Shown here in pieces: positions 43,030-56,900 of a stretch of DNA of 64,000 nt (position 1 is its first letter; every line of letters begins with the position of its first letter). The stretch is taken from positions 3,556,785 through 3,620,784 of the forward strand of contig CM119263.1 in NCBI GenBank assembly GCA_051294375.1, given 5' to 3'. This DNA comes from Paraspadella gotoi. Lineage: Eukaryota; Chaetognatha. The notes beneath the pieces are model-generated. The model was not told where the DNA came from. It ran no database searches and saw only the letters and a program-made list of their open reading frames with translations. Made by a program: the position numbers and the translations under genes.

Positions 43030-46000
43030 TTATGGACGTTTCGTCCATTTGATTAACGAATGATCCAGTTGATCATCCCTGGAATTTCCACCAACACAAT
43101 GTTTCATGCCTTAAATGAGTGTTTGTTTTTTTTTGCATATGAAAGATAATGATTCGAAACTTTCATACCTACAGCTTTCTGCTTCGTCTCAAACTTCGTT
43201 TTTATTAAAATAGTGGTGGATACAGTAAATCCCGGTAGATTCAAAAAACCAAATAATATTTTCACAAAGGCAACCTCAGGCTCCATAAGTAAAAATTAAA
43301 TATACACTGCTTGTAGGGCTGTGTTAACTTATCCTTTGGGCTTACCTGATTTTAAATATACTAGATCGTTTAAAATATTTTGGTTCGGTCTTTTTTTCAT
43401 TTTTCTTTGTTTTTCTCTCATCTTTCCTCCGAAACGCTTCGTATTTGATGTTTTCACTTTTTACCTCTTAAAAGTGCGCCGCGCAAGTTTCAGCTCCGCT
43501 CCAACCCTCGCTGCCACTTTTTTATAACTCCACATTCCACGCCTCCAGCATCACCATTATTCACTTCGCCGAGTTCCTAAGCCTCAAACTTGGAACCATG
43601 GCCTTTCATCGGTTTTCAGGTTCCCCAAAGCGTCTTATGTGCCGAGTAGGCCTCACGTTCTCATTACACCCCTTTAGCCCATCTTTCTCTTTCCGAACCC
43701 AGTTAAAAACCAACTCCAGCTATTCGCACCACTAAGCGCTCCCTGCACAATCGAATGCTCCACTGCAACCCCATTGAGATCGCCTTTTTTCCATCCCACC
43801 CTTTAGTATCGCCTCCACGAAATCAGGAGAGTTCGCAGAAGCCAAGTGAGAGATCCCCCGACGTGGCCTGGCTGCGCATAAGTTTTTTCTCCCCCCACGG
43901 AATCCAAGGGAAGGAAAAGGCTTTTTCTCGCTTTCTTTACTTTTTTTTAGCCTTTTCTTGCTCTTTGTTTTTCAAGCTTTTTTCTTTGTTTTTTTTTTTT
44001 CGCAGGTTCTTTTGCAAAAGAAAAGGGGATGTCAATGAAGCGCTTAATTCGCTTGCGCATGCGAACAGAAAAGAAGTGAGGGACCATTCAGCTGCATCTC
44101 TTTTATGAAAAGGGTGATAGATTCTTTTTTGTAAGGTTGTTTTCCGAATCCGGTTAATATTTTTTTATTTGCAAAAGCGCTTAAATAAGAAATAACGATA
44201 TTACAAACTTTCTTTAAAAATATATAGAGTAATACAATATTACGGTTATGTTTTTTTTCTCAATAAATTTTACCTAAAACGGGAGGTTTTAACGACGAAT
44301 TTTATTTTCTCCATTTTCCCACGAACTAACAAATGTTTTCTCAATTTCCCGCATGGAATTATAAAAATATGAAAAAAAAAAAACCTTCGTTCTTTCGCAC
44401 GGAACCAAAAAAAAAAAAAGAAAAAAATCGTCGCCGACTACCAACTCATGATATATCTTCTCTCAGTCCAGCAGAGAATGAGAGAATGGTTTAGAATGCC
44501 TTTTTTTTTTCCTCTCTGACCAAATTCTGGTCGGGAAAAAATGCCCTTTCATATGCTGGTTTTTTCCTTTTCGTTATAATACTATATAATCACATTATTA
44601 ATTTTCTTGTTTTGATTTTTCTTTATTATTTTCCCTTACTTTTTCCAAGTTTTAAGTAATGAACTTGGTACTTACTAATTATAAAAAAATTATCAATTTT
44701 ATTTAATAAAATAAGCTGAATTTTTCCTCTGCGATGTTTATTTTTTCCCATATTCCTCCACTCTTCTCTTTATCTTTCATCTTACATCTCCTTTCTATTT
44801 CTTTCGACCGCGTGCATTTCCTCTTATCTTCACATCTTTCCTCTCTCTACTCTCTCTTTCTTATCTTCTTGTCTTTTTTTTTCTGCTCATTAATATTTTC
44901 TCCTCTTCCTCTCTTTCTCATAATTTCCCTCTTTTTCTCCCTGTTCTTCCCCCTCTCCATTTTTCCACCCCCCTTCTAAATTCACTTCACGATTCCACAT
45001 TCTTGTTCTCATTTTTCTCTCCTTTTTCTCGTCTGCCTGGGAGATTCGGGCGCCATAAAATCCTTGCTCCTCTTTCATTTTTCCCTTGTGGCCACCGCAA
45101 ATGTCGGTAGCGTACCTTTTCTATTTCCTCTCTTTACTGTTATCTCTACTTCTCTTCTGATTCGCTGTTATTTATCTTATGGGCTTTCACTTAGGTATAA
45201 TTACGACTCTGTATCTTCTACATACTGTGACTGATATAAAACAGAATATATATCTTTGAAAACAAACTGTTTATGAAATTCTAGTTCGTCCATTTTTCTC
45301 TCGTCCGCATTTTTTTCCCTCAAAACTTTTCTGTTTTTGTTCCCATTTTGTTCTATCTTTCTCTTTCTTCATTCTTTCCTTTTTTCTCTTTCTTTCCTCC
45401 TCGCTTCGTCCGATTCTCGATTGCGTAGGAGGTTTGTCCTTTGCTTAAATATTTTTTCTTTAGAACTTTAGATAATCTTATTTTTTTTTAATGAAAAATG
45501 TTTGTTTTACAGTCGCCAAGTAGGCGTCATTACATGTGAGAATTTTTTTCATCTTCTTTTTTTTTCCTCTTTTTTCTATCTCTCGTTTCCTATGTTCCTC
45601 TTTTTCTCTTTATCTTTCTCATTTTCTGCTATTTCTCTCTTTTTTTCTCTTTCTCCACTTTCCCCTCTTCCCCTCTTTCCCTCTTCTCTCTATGTTACTT
45701 TCCCTCTTTCCGTCTTCCTTTTAATTCTCCACTCACGCTTTCAATTATATTTTTTTCTCTTCATTTTTTTTCTCGTTTTTACTCCTTCACTTGTAAATTC
45801 TATTCCTCCCTTGCTCCTCTATTTTTTATTTTTATCTGTTCTCGTAAATTTCCCCTGATTTTTGATTCCGAGTTTTCCTTTCTTTTCTTGTTTCTCATCT
45901 TCTCTTCGTGGTTTTCTTCTTTCTTTTATTTGTTCCTATTTTTTTTAATGTAATGCTTAAATTTAGTTTTTCAACTCCCGTTATTTTTAATTTCATTCTT

Positions 46001-47330
46001 CCTCGTAGTAACGTATAAAGTCTAGTATAAATTTAATAAAAGTCTCCGTAGCTGCATTTTCCAATTTTTTCTTTGTCTTCTTTTATTTATTTTTGTCTTT
46101 TTAGTTCCTGCTGTGTTTTCTTTGTCAATACATCGTGCCATTCTATCTTCCTGTTTCAATAATCTGACGTCTCATCGCTCTCTCTGTTAGCTCCTCCGCG
46201 TGCCACCTTTTCTGTCTGTAGTAAGGCCTCTAGTTGTTTTCTTTGGCTAACCGGGCATATCCAGATGTTTATCCGGTTTTCAAGTCATCCTTTATTTTCC
46301 CTCGACATTAAATCACGAGTACAAACATATATAAAATTAATAAGCAATATTGCCCACTTTGGACAGGTTATGAGGTTATAGGTTATGTATATTAAGATTA
46401 TAACAAATCAGGGCCCTGCAACCTTTAAAATTCTCTCTCAGAGTCGGGGCTTCATATGATTGTTATAGTATTAATATCTTGTTATTGAATTATTACCGCG
46501 CTTTAGCAATGAGAGTTAAAAATGAAAACTGCCATTTCAATACATGAATCAAAAGTACACTCTATGTCAATCTACCGTGTCATGTCAAGTCCTGCCCTAC
46601 TGTTAATCCACCGGTCAAAGTCGTCCTCTTTCGCCCCGCCCTTGCGCCTTGCCACGCCCTTGGATTCCATCGCATTCTCCTCGCGCTTCTTCCTTTCATT
46701 TGGATTCCTGGTATTCGATTTCATGAGCGCTCTTTCTGTCTTCCTCCCCTCTCTCCTCTCTCTCTCTCTCTCATCTCTCTCCCTTCTTCTCTCTTCCGTC
46801 TCCGCTCCCTGTTCCCCCCTCTCTCCTCTCTCTCTTCTCTCTCCTCTCTCTCTTCTTTCTCTCTCTCCCTGCCACTCAACTTCATTGCCACACTCAAACC
46901 AGATCCAATTCTTCTCTGAATGCAAATTCTATAAATAGATCTGCCACTTTTTTTTTTTCCAAAAGCGGACGGGGCATCTGTTCTAATATTTTAAATAGAT
47001 AGCATTACAACCAAATATCCAGAAAATTGTAATGTATAATGGGCTCTTTTTCCCGAAGCCCTCAACTTAATTTTAATCCTAATTTTCTACCATAATATGT
47101 TACTAAACCCATATGTTACCCATATTTTACTTAAGAGTGATGGAAGCTTTAAACCACCAAAGCCTGTCAAAAGTCAGGGGCTAGATAGCTTATTTATTAA
47201 ATGAATAGATAATTTTTATATGTTTTATCACCATTTCATAATACGAACATCATAATAATTCACCGCGATTGTTGAAACCTATTCTTTCGAATTTCCCAGC
47301 AGAAAACATCGATTCACAAGAAAAAATCTT
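43030..47330 (+). repeat. Inverted-repeat arm 1
   Basis: It matches 50050-53940 in reverse complement, and again 53950-58640. It is mostly T/C-rich low complexity (44700-46150) with AT-rich parts and a CT-rich microsatellite at 46740-46880. I see no supported gene in it. Confidence 0.85.
44500..44552. repeat. Imperfect palindrome (hairpin)
   Basis: TGACCAAATTCTGGTC forms the core, flanked by GCCTTTTTTTTT and GGGAAAAAATGCC, so about 48 bases can fold back. Counterparts lie near 52575 and 55885. Confidence 0.6.
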
Positions 47331-47339
47331 AAAAGCATA

Positions 47340-47892
47340 AAGATCGAGCCGCTTTCGATAGTAACCAAATATTGAGTGCGATGATAACCGAAATATTTGA
47401 TGCGATGATAACCAAATATTACGCGAAATGATAAACCAATAATTTGATGCGATGATAACAAAATGACTGATGTGATGATAATCAAATGATTGATGCGATG
47501 ATAGTCATTCATTGATATGATGATAATCATTCATTGTATACGATGATAGTCATTCATTGATGCGATGATAGTGATTCATTGACGCGCTGAATCATTCATC
47601 GTAAATAAAACAAACAAATGCGTGTCATGAGTGAAAGAGAGAGAGATGAGAGAAGAGAGAGAAGAGAGAGAGAGAGAAGAGAGAAGAGAGGAGAAGAGAG
47701 AGCGAGAGAGAGAGAGGCATGGACAGTTTTTCCCCGCCAACGAAACGCATTATTAGGTCTCTCTCGTTTATATTAAAGAATAATCAGAAATTTTTAGAAA
47801 AAAATCCACGAAAATCTCGGATGTAAATTGTGATTTTGTATTTGAGAAAAAAGCGCGGAATAAATTGGCGATAATTAAAAGTTTTTAGAAGG

Positions 47893-47923
<31 letters not shown>

Positions 47924-50049
47924 CAATGAGAATCTGAGAGGGAGAGAGACAGAGAGAGAGAAAGAGAGAGAGAGAGAGAAAGAGGAGGGAGAGTGAGAAA
48001 GGAGAGAGAGAGAGAGTTTTCCCACAAACGAGACTGCATTAATTAAGGTCCACTCTCGTTTATATCGGTTATCGTGTCAGCCTCGCAACGGCGTCGTGAA
48101 ATTGGGTCTATGTTGCATTTTTTTTTAATACACGTTAACGCGTTATTAGGTCATGTTGCCTCGACATTGATTTACTTGTTGCTTCCGCAAACGACCACGA
48201 AATCTAGTTAAGTAAGTTATTTTATTTTGGGATTTTTTGTATTGAGATAAAATAAAAGATGGCGATTAATAAAAATTTTTAGAAGGAAAAAAATCCACGA
48301 AAATCTCGGAATAAATGTGGCGATAAAAAGTTTTTAGAAGGAAAAAAAGAGAAGAGAAGAGAAGAGAGGAGAGAGGAGAGAGAGAGAGGAGAGAGAGAGA
48401 GAAAGAGAGGATAGAGAGAAAAAAAGATTGTGTCTTTTTTTGGAAGAAACCAGGACCGGAGCGTCAAATTTATATATTTGCATATTTTAATTAATTTATA
48501 AATAGTTATCACAACTCAAATAATTATTATTTAAAAAAAAGTTAAAAATATGGATTATAATACTATACACTAAAAAATAGTTTATAAATTTAATAATAGT
48601 ACAAATTATCAGAATAACAAAAAAGGAATGTTTAATTTGAGCTATATCTTCTCTTATCAACTCCTATTTTAGAAGTATAATTTGCCAAATAGTGGGCCAA
48701 CCGTCCAAAGTGCAATAATAAATTAAAACAAATTTTTTTTTTTATAATGTGATGCATGCAATTATATTATTCGTGCCCGAAAGGTGTCATATATAATAGG
48801 TCAATTAGCTGATTTTATATGTGATAATGCATATCATTAGAATTATTCTTTCATTTTTTTTAAAAATACCGAGAGAGAGAGAAGAGAGAGAGATAGAAAA
48901 AAGAAAAACGATTTCTTTCCAATTATATCTCAGATATTAAATTTGGGATTTTGTAGTTGAAAAAAAAGCCGCGGATAAATTGGCGATAATAAAAGTTTTG
49001 AGAAGGAAAAAAATAATGCAGATTTTCAAAAAACGAACGATCGTACAGAGTTGAGAGAGACGAAGTCACAGAAAGAGAGAGAAAGGAGCAGAAAGAGAAA
49101 GAGAGACAAAGAGACAGAAAGAAAGAGAAAGCTGGAAGCCAGCTTGAACAGTCACTGCAGAACCTGAACTCGTTTTTTAAGGGTTCAAGAAAAAAGCAGC
49201 AAAACTGACAAATATAGAAAGAAAAATCTATATATAATTTTAAAGAAATAAAAGGAAAGGCCCCAAAATATGTTACCAATTGTTTACAATTGGAAATTTT
49301 TCCAATTTTTTTCCAATCGCAGCTTGGTAAAAGATTTAATTTAATATTTGCTATTAAATTAAAGATATAGCTTCTTTCTCTTACATAAAAAATCCTTTGA
49401 GTTTCCCCATTTTTTATTAAAAAATTTAAAACAAATTTTTGAATTTCATCTTCAATATTTATTATACTGGGCCATATGTAATTAGATTTAAAGCCATTGT
49501 TATATACTAAATGTTGGATATGTATAAGGAAGTACTTTCAATCTATTTGCATATTGCAGTAAATCATTAATGAAGTGGAAAATTCAAACAAAAGAATACG
49601 TTAAATCAAATGTTAATATGAAAATATCACAGCTATTTCAAGATGAAGAAGCCATAATCTAAAATATTTAACGTTAACTATGCATCGCACACTTTTGTAA
49701 AACTTGTATCATAATTCATAATAATTTTATTTTTAAAAAAGTCGCAGCCAAACCCATGAAAAAGCGTAGTTAGTTTTTTATCATATGAAAACAGCGTGAC
49801 GGACGAGCGACGACGACGTCGACGACGACTACGTCAACGTCACAAAGGAAGCAACCCTAAAACAATTATAGGCTGACCCGGCTCGCCGGTCAAGGCTCGA
49901 TAAAAAACGTGAATCGCCGTGAAAATTGCAAAAAAGAAATAAGTGAAGAGATATAAAAAAGGAAGAATCTTCGTGCCGTGACTCTCGCGAATTTGTTGAT
50001 CTCGCATTCACATCACTTTTTCGCATTTTCAGTGGGTATTTTTACTTTT
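47340..50049. repeat. Centre between inverted arms: minisatellite copy, GA tracts, AT-rich
   Basis: 47340-47870 repeats 41690-42200. From 47880 to 49020 a short block (AAATCTCGG, AATAAATTGGCGATA, TTTTTAGAAGGAAAAAAA) recurs at least three times between GA tracts. 49020-50049 is AT-rich with a GAC patch at 49805-49840. No gene supported. Confidence 0.6.
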
Positions 50050-53000
50050 TTCTTGTGAATCGATGTTTTCTGCTGGGAAATTCGAAGAATAGGTTCAACA
50101 ATGCGGTGAATTTTATGATGTCGTATGTATGAAATTGGTAAAACATATAAAAATTATCTATTCATTTAATAAATAAGCTATCTAGCCCCTGACTTTTGAC
50201 AGGCTTTGGTGGTTTAAAGCTTCCATCACTCTTAAGTAAAATATGGGTAACATATGGGTTTAGTAACATATTATGGTAGAAAATTAGGATTAAAATTAAG
50301 TTGAGGGCTTCGGGAAAAAAGAGCCCATTATACATTACAATTTTCTGGATATTTTGGTTGTAATGCTATCTATTTAAAATATTGAACAGATGCCCCGTCG
50401 CTTTTAAAAAAAAAAGTGGCAGATCTATTTATAGAATTTGCATTCAGAGGAGAGAATTGGATTGGTTTTGAGTGTGGCAACTGAAGTTGAGTGGGTGGTG
50501 GGAGAGAGAGAGAGAGAGAAGAGAGATGGAGAGAGAGAGAGATGAGAGAGAGGCGAGAGAGAGAGAGAGAGACAGAAGAGCTCATGAAATCGAATACAGG
50601 AATCCAAATGAAAGGAAGAAGCGCGAGGAGAATGCGATGGAATCCAAAGGGCGTGGCAAGGCGCAAGGCGGGGCGAAAGAGGACGACTTGACACGGTGGA
50701 TTAACAGAGCAGGACTTGACACGGTAGATTGACATAGAGTTCTTTTGATTCATGTATTGAATGGCAGTTTTCATTTTTAACTCTCATTGCTAAAGCGCGA
50801 CGGCGTATAATTTCAATACAATATTATACTATAACAATCATATGAAGCCCCGACTCTGAGAGAGAATTTAAAGGTTGCAGGCCCTGATTTGTTATCATCT
50901 TAATATTACCTATAACCTATAAAAAAAAAAAAAAACCCCCCCTTCATAACCTGTTCCAAAGTGGCAATATTGCTTATTATTTTATATTGTTTGTACCGAT
51001 TTAATGTCGAGGGAACAAATGAAAGGATGACTTGAACCGGATAAACATCTGGATGCCCGGATGCAAAAAACTAGAGAGACGCTACAAACTGACACGAAAG
51101 ATTGATAGAGAGCGAGATGAGTAGAATGGGACACGCGAGTGTATTTGGACAAAGAAAAAGAGAAAACCAAAATAAGACAAAAATAAATAAAAAGAACAAA
51201 GAAAAAATTGAAAGCGCGAGATTTATTAAATTTATACTAGACTTTATACGTTACTACGAGGAGAATGAATTAAACGGTTTGAAAACTAAATTTAAGATTA
51301 CATTAAAAAAAATAGGAACAAATAAAAGAAAGAAGAAAACACGAGAGAAGATGAGAAAAAGAAAGAAAGAAAAAACTCGGAATCAAAAATCAGGAAATTA
51401 CGAGAAAAGATAAAAATAAAAATAGGAGGAAAGGGAGGAATAGATTTACAAGTGAAGGAGTAAAACGAGAAAAAAATGAGAGAAAAAAATATAATTGAAA
51501 GCGTGAGTGGAGATTAAAGGAGACGGAAAGAGGGAAAGATAGAGAGAAAGAGGGAAAGAGGGAAAGAGGGAAAGTGAGAAAGAGAAAAAGAGAGAAATTG
51601 AGAAAGAGAGAAAGAGAAAAAGAGGAACATAGGAAAAGAGAGATAGAAAGAAAGAGAAAAAAAAAGAAGATGAAAAAATTCTACATGAATGACGCCTACT
51701 GGCGATGTAAAACAACATTTTTCATTAAAAAAAAATAAGATTATAAAGTTAAAGAAAAATATTTAACAAAGGACCTCCTACGCAATCGAGAATCGGACGA
51801 AGCGAGAGAAAAGAAAGAGAAAATAAAGGAAAGATGAAGAAAGAGAAAAGATAGACAAATGGGAACAAACAGAAAAGTTTTGGAGGGAAAAAAATGGGAG
51901 AGAAATGGACGAAGAATTCATAAACGAGTTTGTATTCAAGATATATATTCTGTTTTATTCAGTCAAGTATGTAGAAGAACAGAGTCGTAATTATACTAAG
52001 TAAAGCTAAGTAAATAACAGCGAATAGAAGAGAAGTAGAGATAAGTAAAGAGAGGAAATAGAAAAGTACCACCGACATTTGCGGTGGCCCAAAGGGAAAT
52101 GAAGAGGAGGCAAAGGATTTTAGTGGCGCCCGAATTCAGGCAACGAGAAAAAGAGAGAAAATGAGAACAAGAATGGAATCGTGAGTGAATTAGGGGGGGG
52201 TGAAAAAGGAGAGGGGGAGAAGGGAGAAAAGAGGGAAATTATGAGAAGAGAGGAAGAGGAGAAAATATTAATGACAGAAAAAAAGACAAGAAGATAAGAA
52301 AGAGGAGTAGAGAGAGGAAGATGTGAGATAAGAGGAAATGCGTCGAAAGAAATAGGAAAGGAGATGGAAGATGAAAGATAAAGAAAGAGTGGAATATGGG
52401 AAAAATCTCGAGAGGAAAAATTCAGCTTATTTATTAAATAAATGGATAATTTTTTATATTAGTAGTACCAAGTTCATATTAAATTGGAAAAAGATAAGGG
52501 AAAATAATAAAGAAAAACAAAACAAGAAAATAATAATGCTAATATTATTATAGAAAAGGAAAAACCAGGATATGAAAGGGCATTTTTTCCCCGACCAGAA
52601 TTTTGGTCAGAGAGGAAAAAAAAGGCATTTACCATCTCTCATTCTCTGTGACTGAGAGAAATATATGAGTTGGTAGTCGGGACGATTTTTTTTTTTTTTT
52701 TTTGGTTCCGTGCGAAAGAACGAGGTTTTTTTTCTATTTTTATAAATCCATCGGGAAATTGAGAAAATATTTGTATTCGTGGGAAAAATGGAGAAAATAA
52801 AATTTCGTGTTAAAACCTCGTTTTGAGGTAAATTTATTGAGAAAAAACTAACGTATAATATTGTATTACTCTAATTTTTAAGAAAGTTGTAATATCGTTA
52901 TTTTATTTAAGCTTTTGCGAATAAAAAAAAATATTAACCGATTGGAAACACTGACAAAAAGAATCTATCACCCTTTTCATAAAGAGATGCAGCTGAATGT

Positions 53001-53940
53001 CCTCACTTCTTTCTGTTTCGCTGCGCAAGCGAATTAAGCGCTTCATTGAAATCCTTTTCTTTTTGCAAAAGACCTGCGAGAAAAAAAAACAAAGAAAAAA
53101 GCTAAAAAAAAGCAAAGAAAAAAAGCTAAAAAAAAAGTAAAGAAAGCGAGAAAAAGCCTTTTCCTTCCCTTGGATCCGTGGGGGGAAAAAAACTTTGCCA
53201 GCCAGGCACGTCGGATTCCTCTTGGTTCTGCTCTCCTTGATTTCGTGGAGCGATTTTAAAGGGTGGGATGGAAAGGCGTCTGGGGTGCAGTGGAGCATTC
53301 GATTGTGCAGGAGCGCTTAGTGGTGCGATAGCTGGAGTTGGTTTTACTGGTTCGAAAAGAAAGATGGGCTAAAGGGGTGATGAGAATGAGCTACTCCGGC
53401 ATAAGACGCTTTGGGGACCTGAAAACGTGAAAGCCTGGTTCCAAGTTGAGCTTAGGACTCGGCGAAGTGATATGGTGATGTGGAGCGGTGAAGTGGAGTT
53501 ATAAAGTGGAGCGAGGTGGAGCGGAGTGAAACTTGCGGCGATTTAAGAGTAAAAAGTGAAAATCAAAATCGCGTTTCGGAGGAAGATGAGAGAAAAACAA
53601 AGAAAATTGAAAAACCGAACCAAAATTTTACTCTAGTATATTTTAATCAGTAGCCCAAAGGATAAGTTAACACAGCCTAACAGCAGTATATTATTTTTAT
53701 TGGAGCTGAGTTGCCTTTGTGAAAAATATGGTTTTTTGAATCTACCGGGATTTACTGTATCACTATTTTAAAACGAGTTTGAGAGAGCAGAAGCTGATGT
53801 ATGAAGTTCGAATCATTATTTCATATGAAAAAAAAAACACCTCATTAAGCATAAAATTGTTGGTGGAAAATCCAGGGATGATCACTGATCATTCGTTAAT
53901 CAATGACGAAACGTACATATTGGTGGGCACTTTAGCATCG
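50050..53940 (-). repeat. Inverted-repeat arm 2
   Basis: Reverse complement of 43030-47330 with scattered indels. Landmarks are CTTGTGAATCGATGTTTTCT at 50053 and the Arg/Glu-frame GA tract at 50505-50575. Confidence 0.85.
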
Positions 53941-53949
53941 TTACATTCA

Positions 53950-56900
53950 ACAAAGCAGGACTTGACACGGTAGATTGACATAGTGTTCTTTTTTAAACCA
54001 TGTATTGAATGGCAGTTTTTCATTTTTAACTCTCATTGCTAAAGCGGACGGGTATAATTTCAATACAATATTATACTATAACAATCATTATGAGCCCCGA
54101 CTCTTGAGAGAGAATTTAAAGGTTGCAGGCCCTGATTTGTTATCATCTTAATATACATAAACCATATAACCTCATCACCTGCTCCAAAGTGGCAATATTG
54201 CTTATTATTTTATATTGTTTGTACCGATTTAATGTCGAGGGAACAAATGAAAGGATGACTTGAACGCGGATAAACATCTGGATTGCCCGATGCAAAAAAC
54301 TAGAGAGGGACGCTACAAAACTGACACGAAAGATTGATAGAGAGCGAGATGAAGTAGAATGGGACACGCGAGTGTATTTGAAAGAAAAAGATGAAAACCA
54401 AAATAAGACAAAAATAAATAAAAAAGAACAAAGAAAAAAAATTGAAAGCGCCGAGATTTATTAAATTTATACTAGACTTTATACGTTACTACGAGGAGAA
54501 TGAATTAAACGGTTTGAAAACTAAATTTAAGTATACCATTAAAAAAATATAGGAACAAATAAAAGAAAGAAGAAAACACGAGAGAAGATGAGAAAAGAAA
54601 GAAAGAAAAAAACTCGGAATCAAAAATCAGGAAATTACGAGAAAAGATAAAAATAAAAATAGGAGGAAAGGGAGGAATAGATTTACAAGTGAAGGAGTAA
54701 AACGAGAAAAAAATGAGAAAAAAAATATAATGGAAAGCGTGAGTGGAGATTAAAGGAGACGGAAAGAGGGAAAGATAGAGAGAAAGAGGGAAAGAGGGAA
54801 AGAGGGAAAGTGAGAAAGAGAAAAGAGAGAAATTGCAGAAAGAGAGAAAAGAGAAAAAGAGGAACATAGGAAAAGAGAGATAGAAAGAAAGAGAAAAAAA
54901 AGAAGATGAAAAAAATTCTACATGAATGACGCCTACTGGCGATGTTAAAACAAACATTTTTCAATTAAAAAAAAATAAGATTATGAAGTTTAAAGAAAAA
55001 TATTTAACAAAAGGACCTCCTAGGCAATCCAGAATCGGACGAAGCGAGAGAAAAGAAAGAGAAAATAAAGGAAAGATGAAGAAAGAGAAAAGATAGACAA
55101 ATGGGAACAAACAGAAAAGTTTTGGAGGGAAAAAAATGGGAGAAGAAATGGACGAAGAATTCATAAACGAGTTTGTATTCAAGATATATATTCTGTTTTA
55201 TTCAGTCTAGTATGTAGAAGAACAGAGTCGTAATTATACTAAGTAAAGCTTTAGTAAATAACAGCGAAATAGAAAAAACAGAATGGAAAAAGTGAGGTAC
55301 AAAGAGTCAGTGTGAAGTAGAGATAAAGTAAAGAGAGGAAATAGAAAAGTACCACCGACATTTGCGGTGGCCAAAGGGAAATGAAAGAGGAGGCAAAGGA
55401 TTTTATGGCGCCCGAATTCAGGAAACGAGAAAAAGAGAGAAAATGAGAACAAGAATGGAATCGTGAGTGAATATGGGGGGGGGTTGAAAAAGGAGAGGGG
55501 GGAGAAGGGAAAAAAGAGGGGAATTATGAGAAGAGAGGAAGAGGAGAAAAATATTAATGACAGAAAAACGAACAAGAAAGATAGAAAAGGCAGTAGAGAG
55601 AGGAAAGCATGTTGACGATAGAGGAGAAATGCGTCGAAAAAGAAATTAGAAAAGGAGATGGAAGATGAAAGATAATAGAAAGAGGGGAATATGGGAAAAA
55701 TCTCGAGAGAAAAATTCAGCTTATTTATTAAATAAATGGATAATTTTTTATATTAGTAGTACCAGTTCATTATTAAATGGAAAAAGATAAGGGAAAATAA
55801 TAAAGAAAAACCAAAACAAGAAAATAATTAATTGCTAATATTATTATAGAAAAGCGAAAAACCCAGGGATATGAAAGGCATTTTTTTCCCCGACCCAGAT
55901 TTTGGTCAGAGAGGAAAAAAAAGGCATTTACCATCTCTCATTTCTCTGTGACTGAGAGAGAAATATATGCAGTTGGTAGTCGGGACGATTTTTTTTTTTT
56001 CTTTGGTTCCGTGCGAAAGAACGAGGTTTTTTTTCTATTTTTAGAAATCATCGGGGAAATTGAGAAAATATTTGTATTCGTGGGAAAAATGGAGAAAATA
56101 AACATTTCGTGTTAAAACCTCGTTTTTGAGGTAAATTTATGAGAAAAAACTAACGCTATTAATATTGTATTACTCTAATTTTAAAGAAAGTTGTAATATC
56201 GGTTTATGACACAATGAAAAATAACGTGCGCGGAAACCGGTTCTCGTGCTGATTTGTGTTCCCGTTAAATTGTTTCTGAGCCAAAATTATTGCATCATTA
56301 CCTTTTGGTAATATGTGCGATTATACACTACTGCGAACATTTACTGTTCTGACCATAACTCCTTGACCATCAACAAAAAAGCTAACTTTGATCAAAAATA
56401 GTAAAAAAGATGAAGCAATATAGCTCGAAACGCTTTACAAATTCTTAGACCATTGCTTTTATAAATGCAAAAAAAATATTAATATTATTAAAAACAAAAC
56501 TTTAAACAATAACCTAAAGTTAACCGAGACCAAGATGAATATTTTTTACCATTTCATTTCCTTCAATTTATATGAATTCATTTCGTCTTGTAATTAGTCA
56601 TTAATCTACAATAACCAATATGAACAAATTCATCTTTCAATTTTCTTATGAAAATGGAGTTTTCTTCTGCTACTCCAAGTGTCTATTATTTAATATTTTA
56701 AAGGTATTTTTTCAAAAACCTTATATAATTACTATATTCTTTCCACTTTTTCAATTCTTTCAAACAAAAACAACATCATAAAAACAGTTTTAAATTAATA
56801 AAAAAAAATTTGAATTGACATGATTTTGGAAAAAATATATTTTGAAAACTTGGAGAATAATGGATTTATGAGTCAGGAAAAAAATTTTGCAATTCCCTAA

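Noticed and set aside
43030-53940. A natural giant palindrome as a biological system
   Set aside because: Indel-type differences, N gaps and a further repeated arm make assembly artefact the simpler explanation; kept only as a finding to test.
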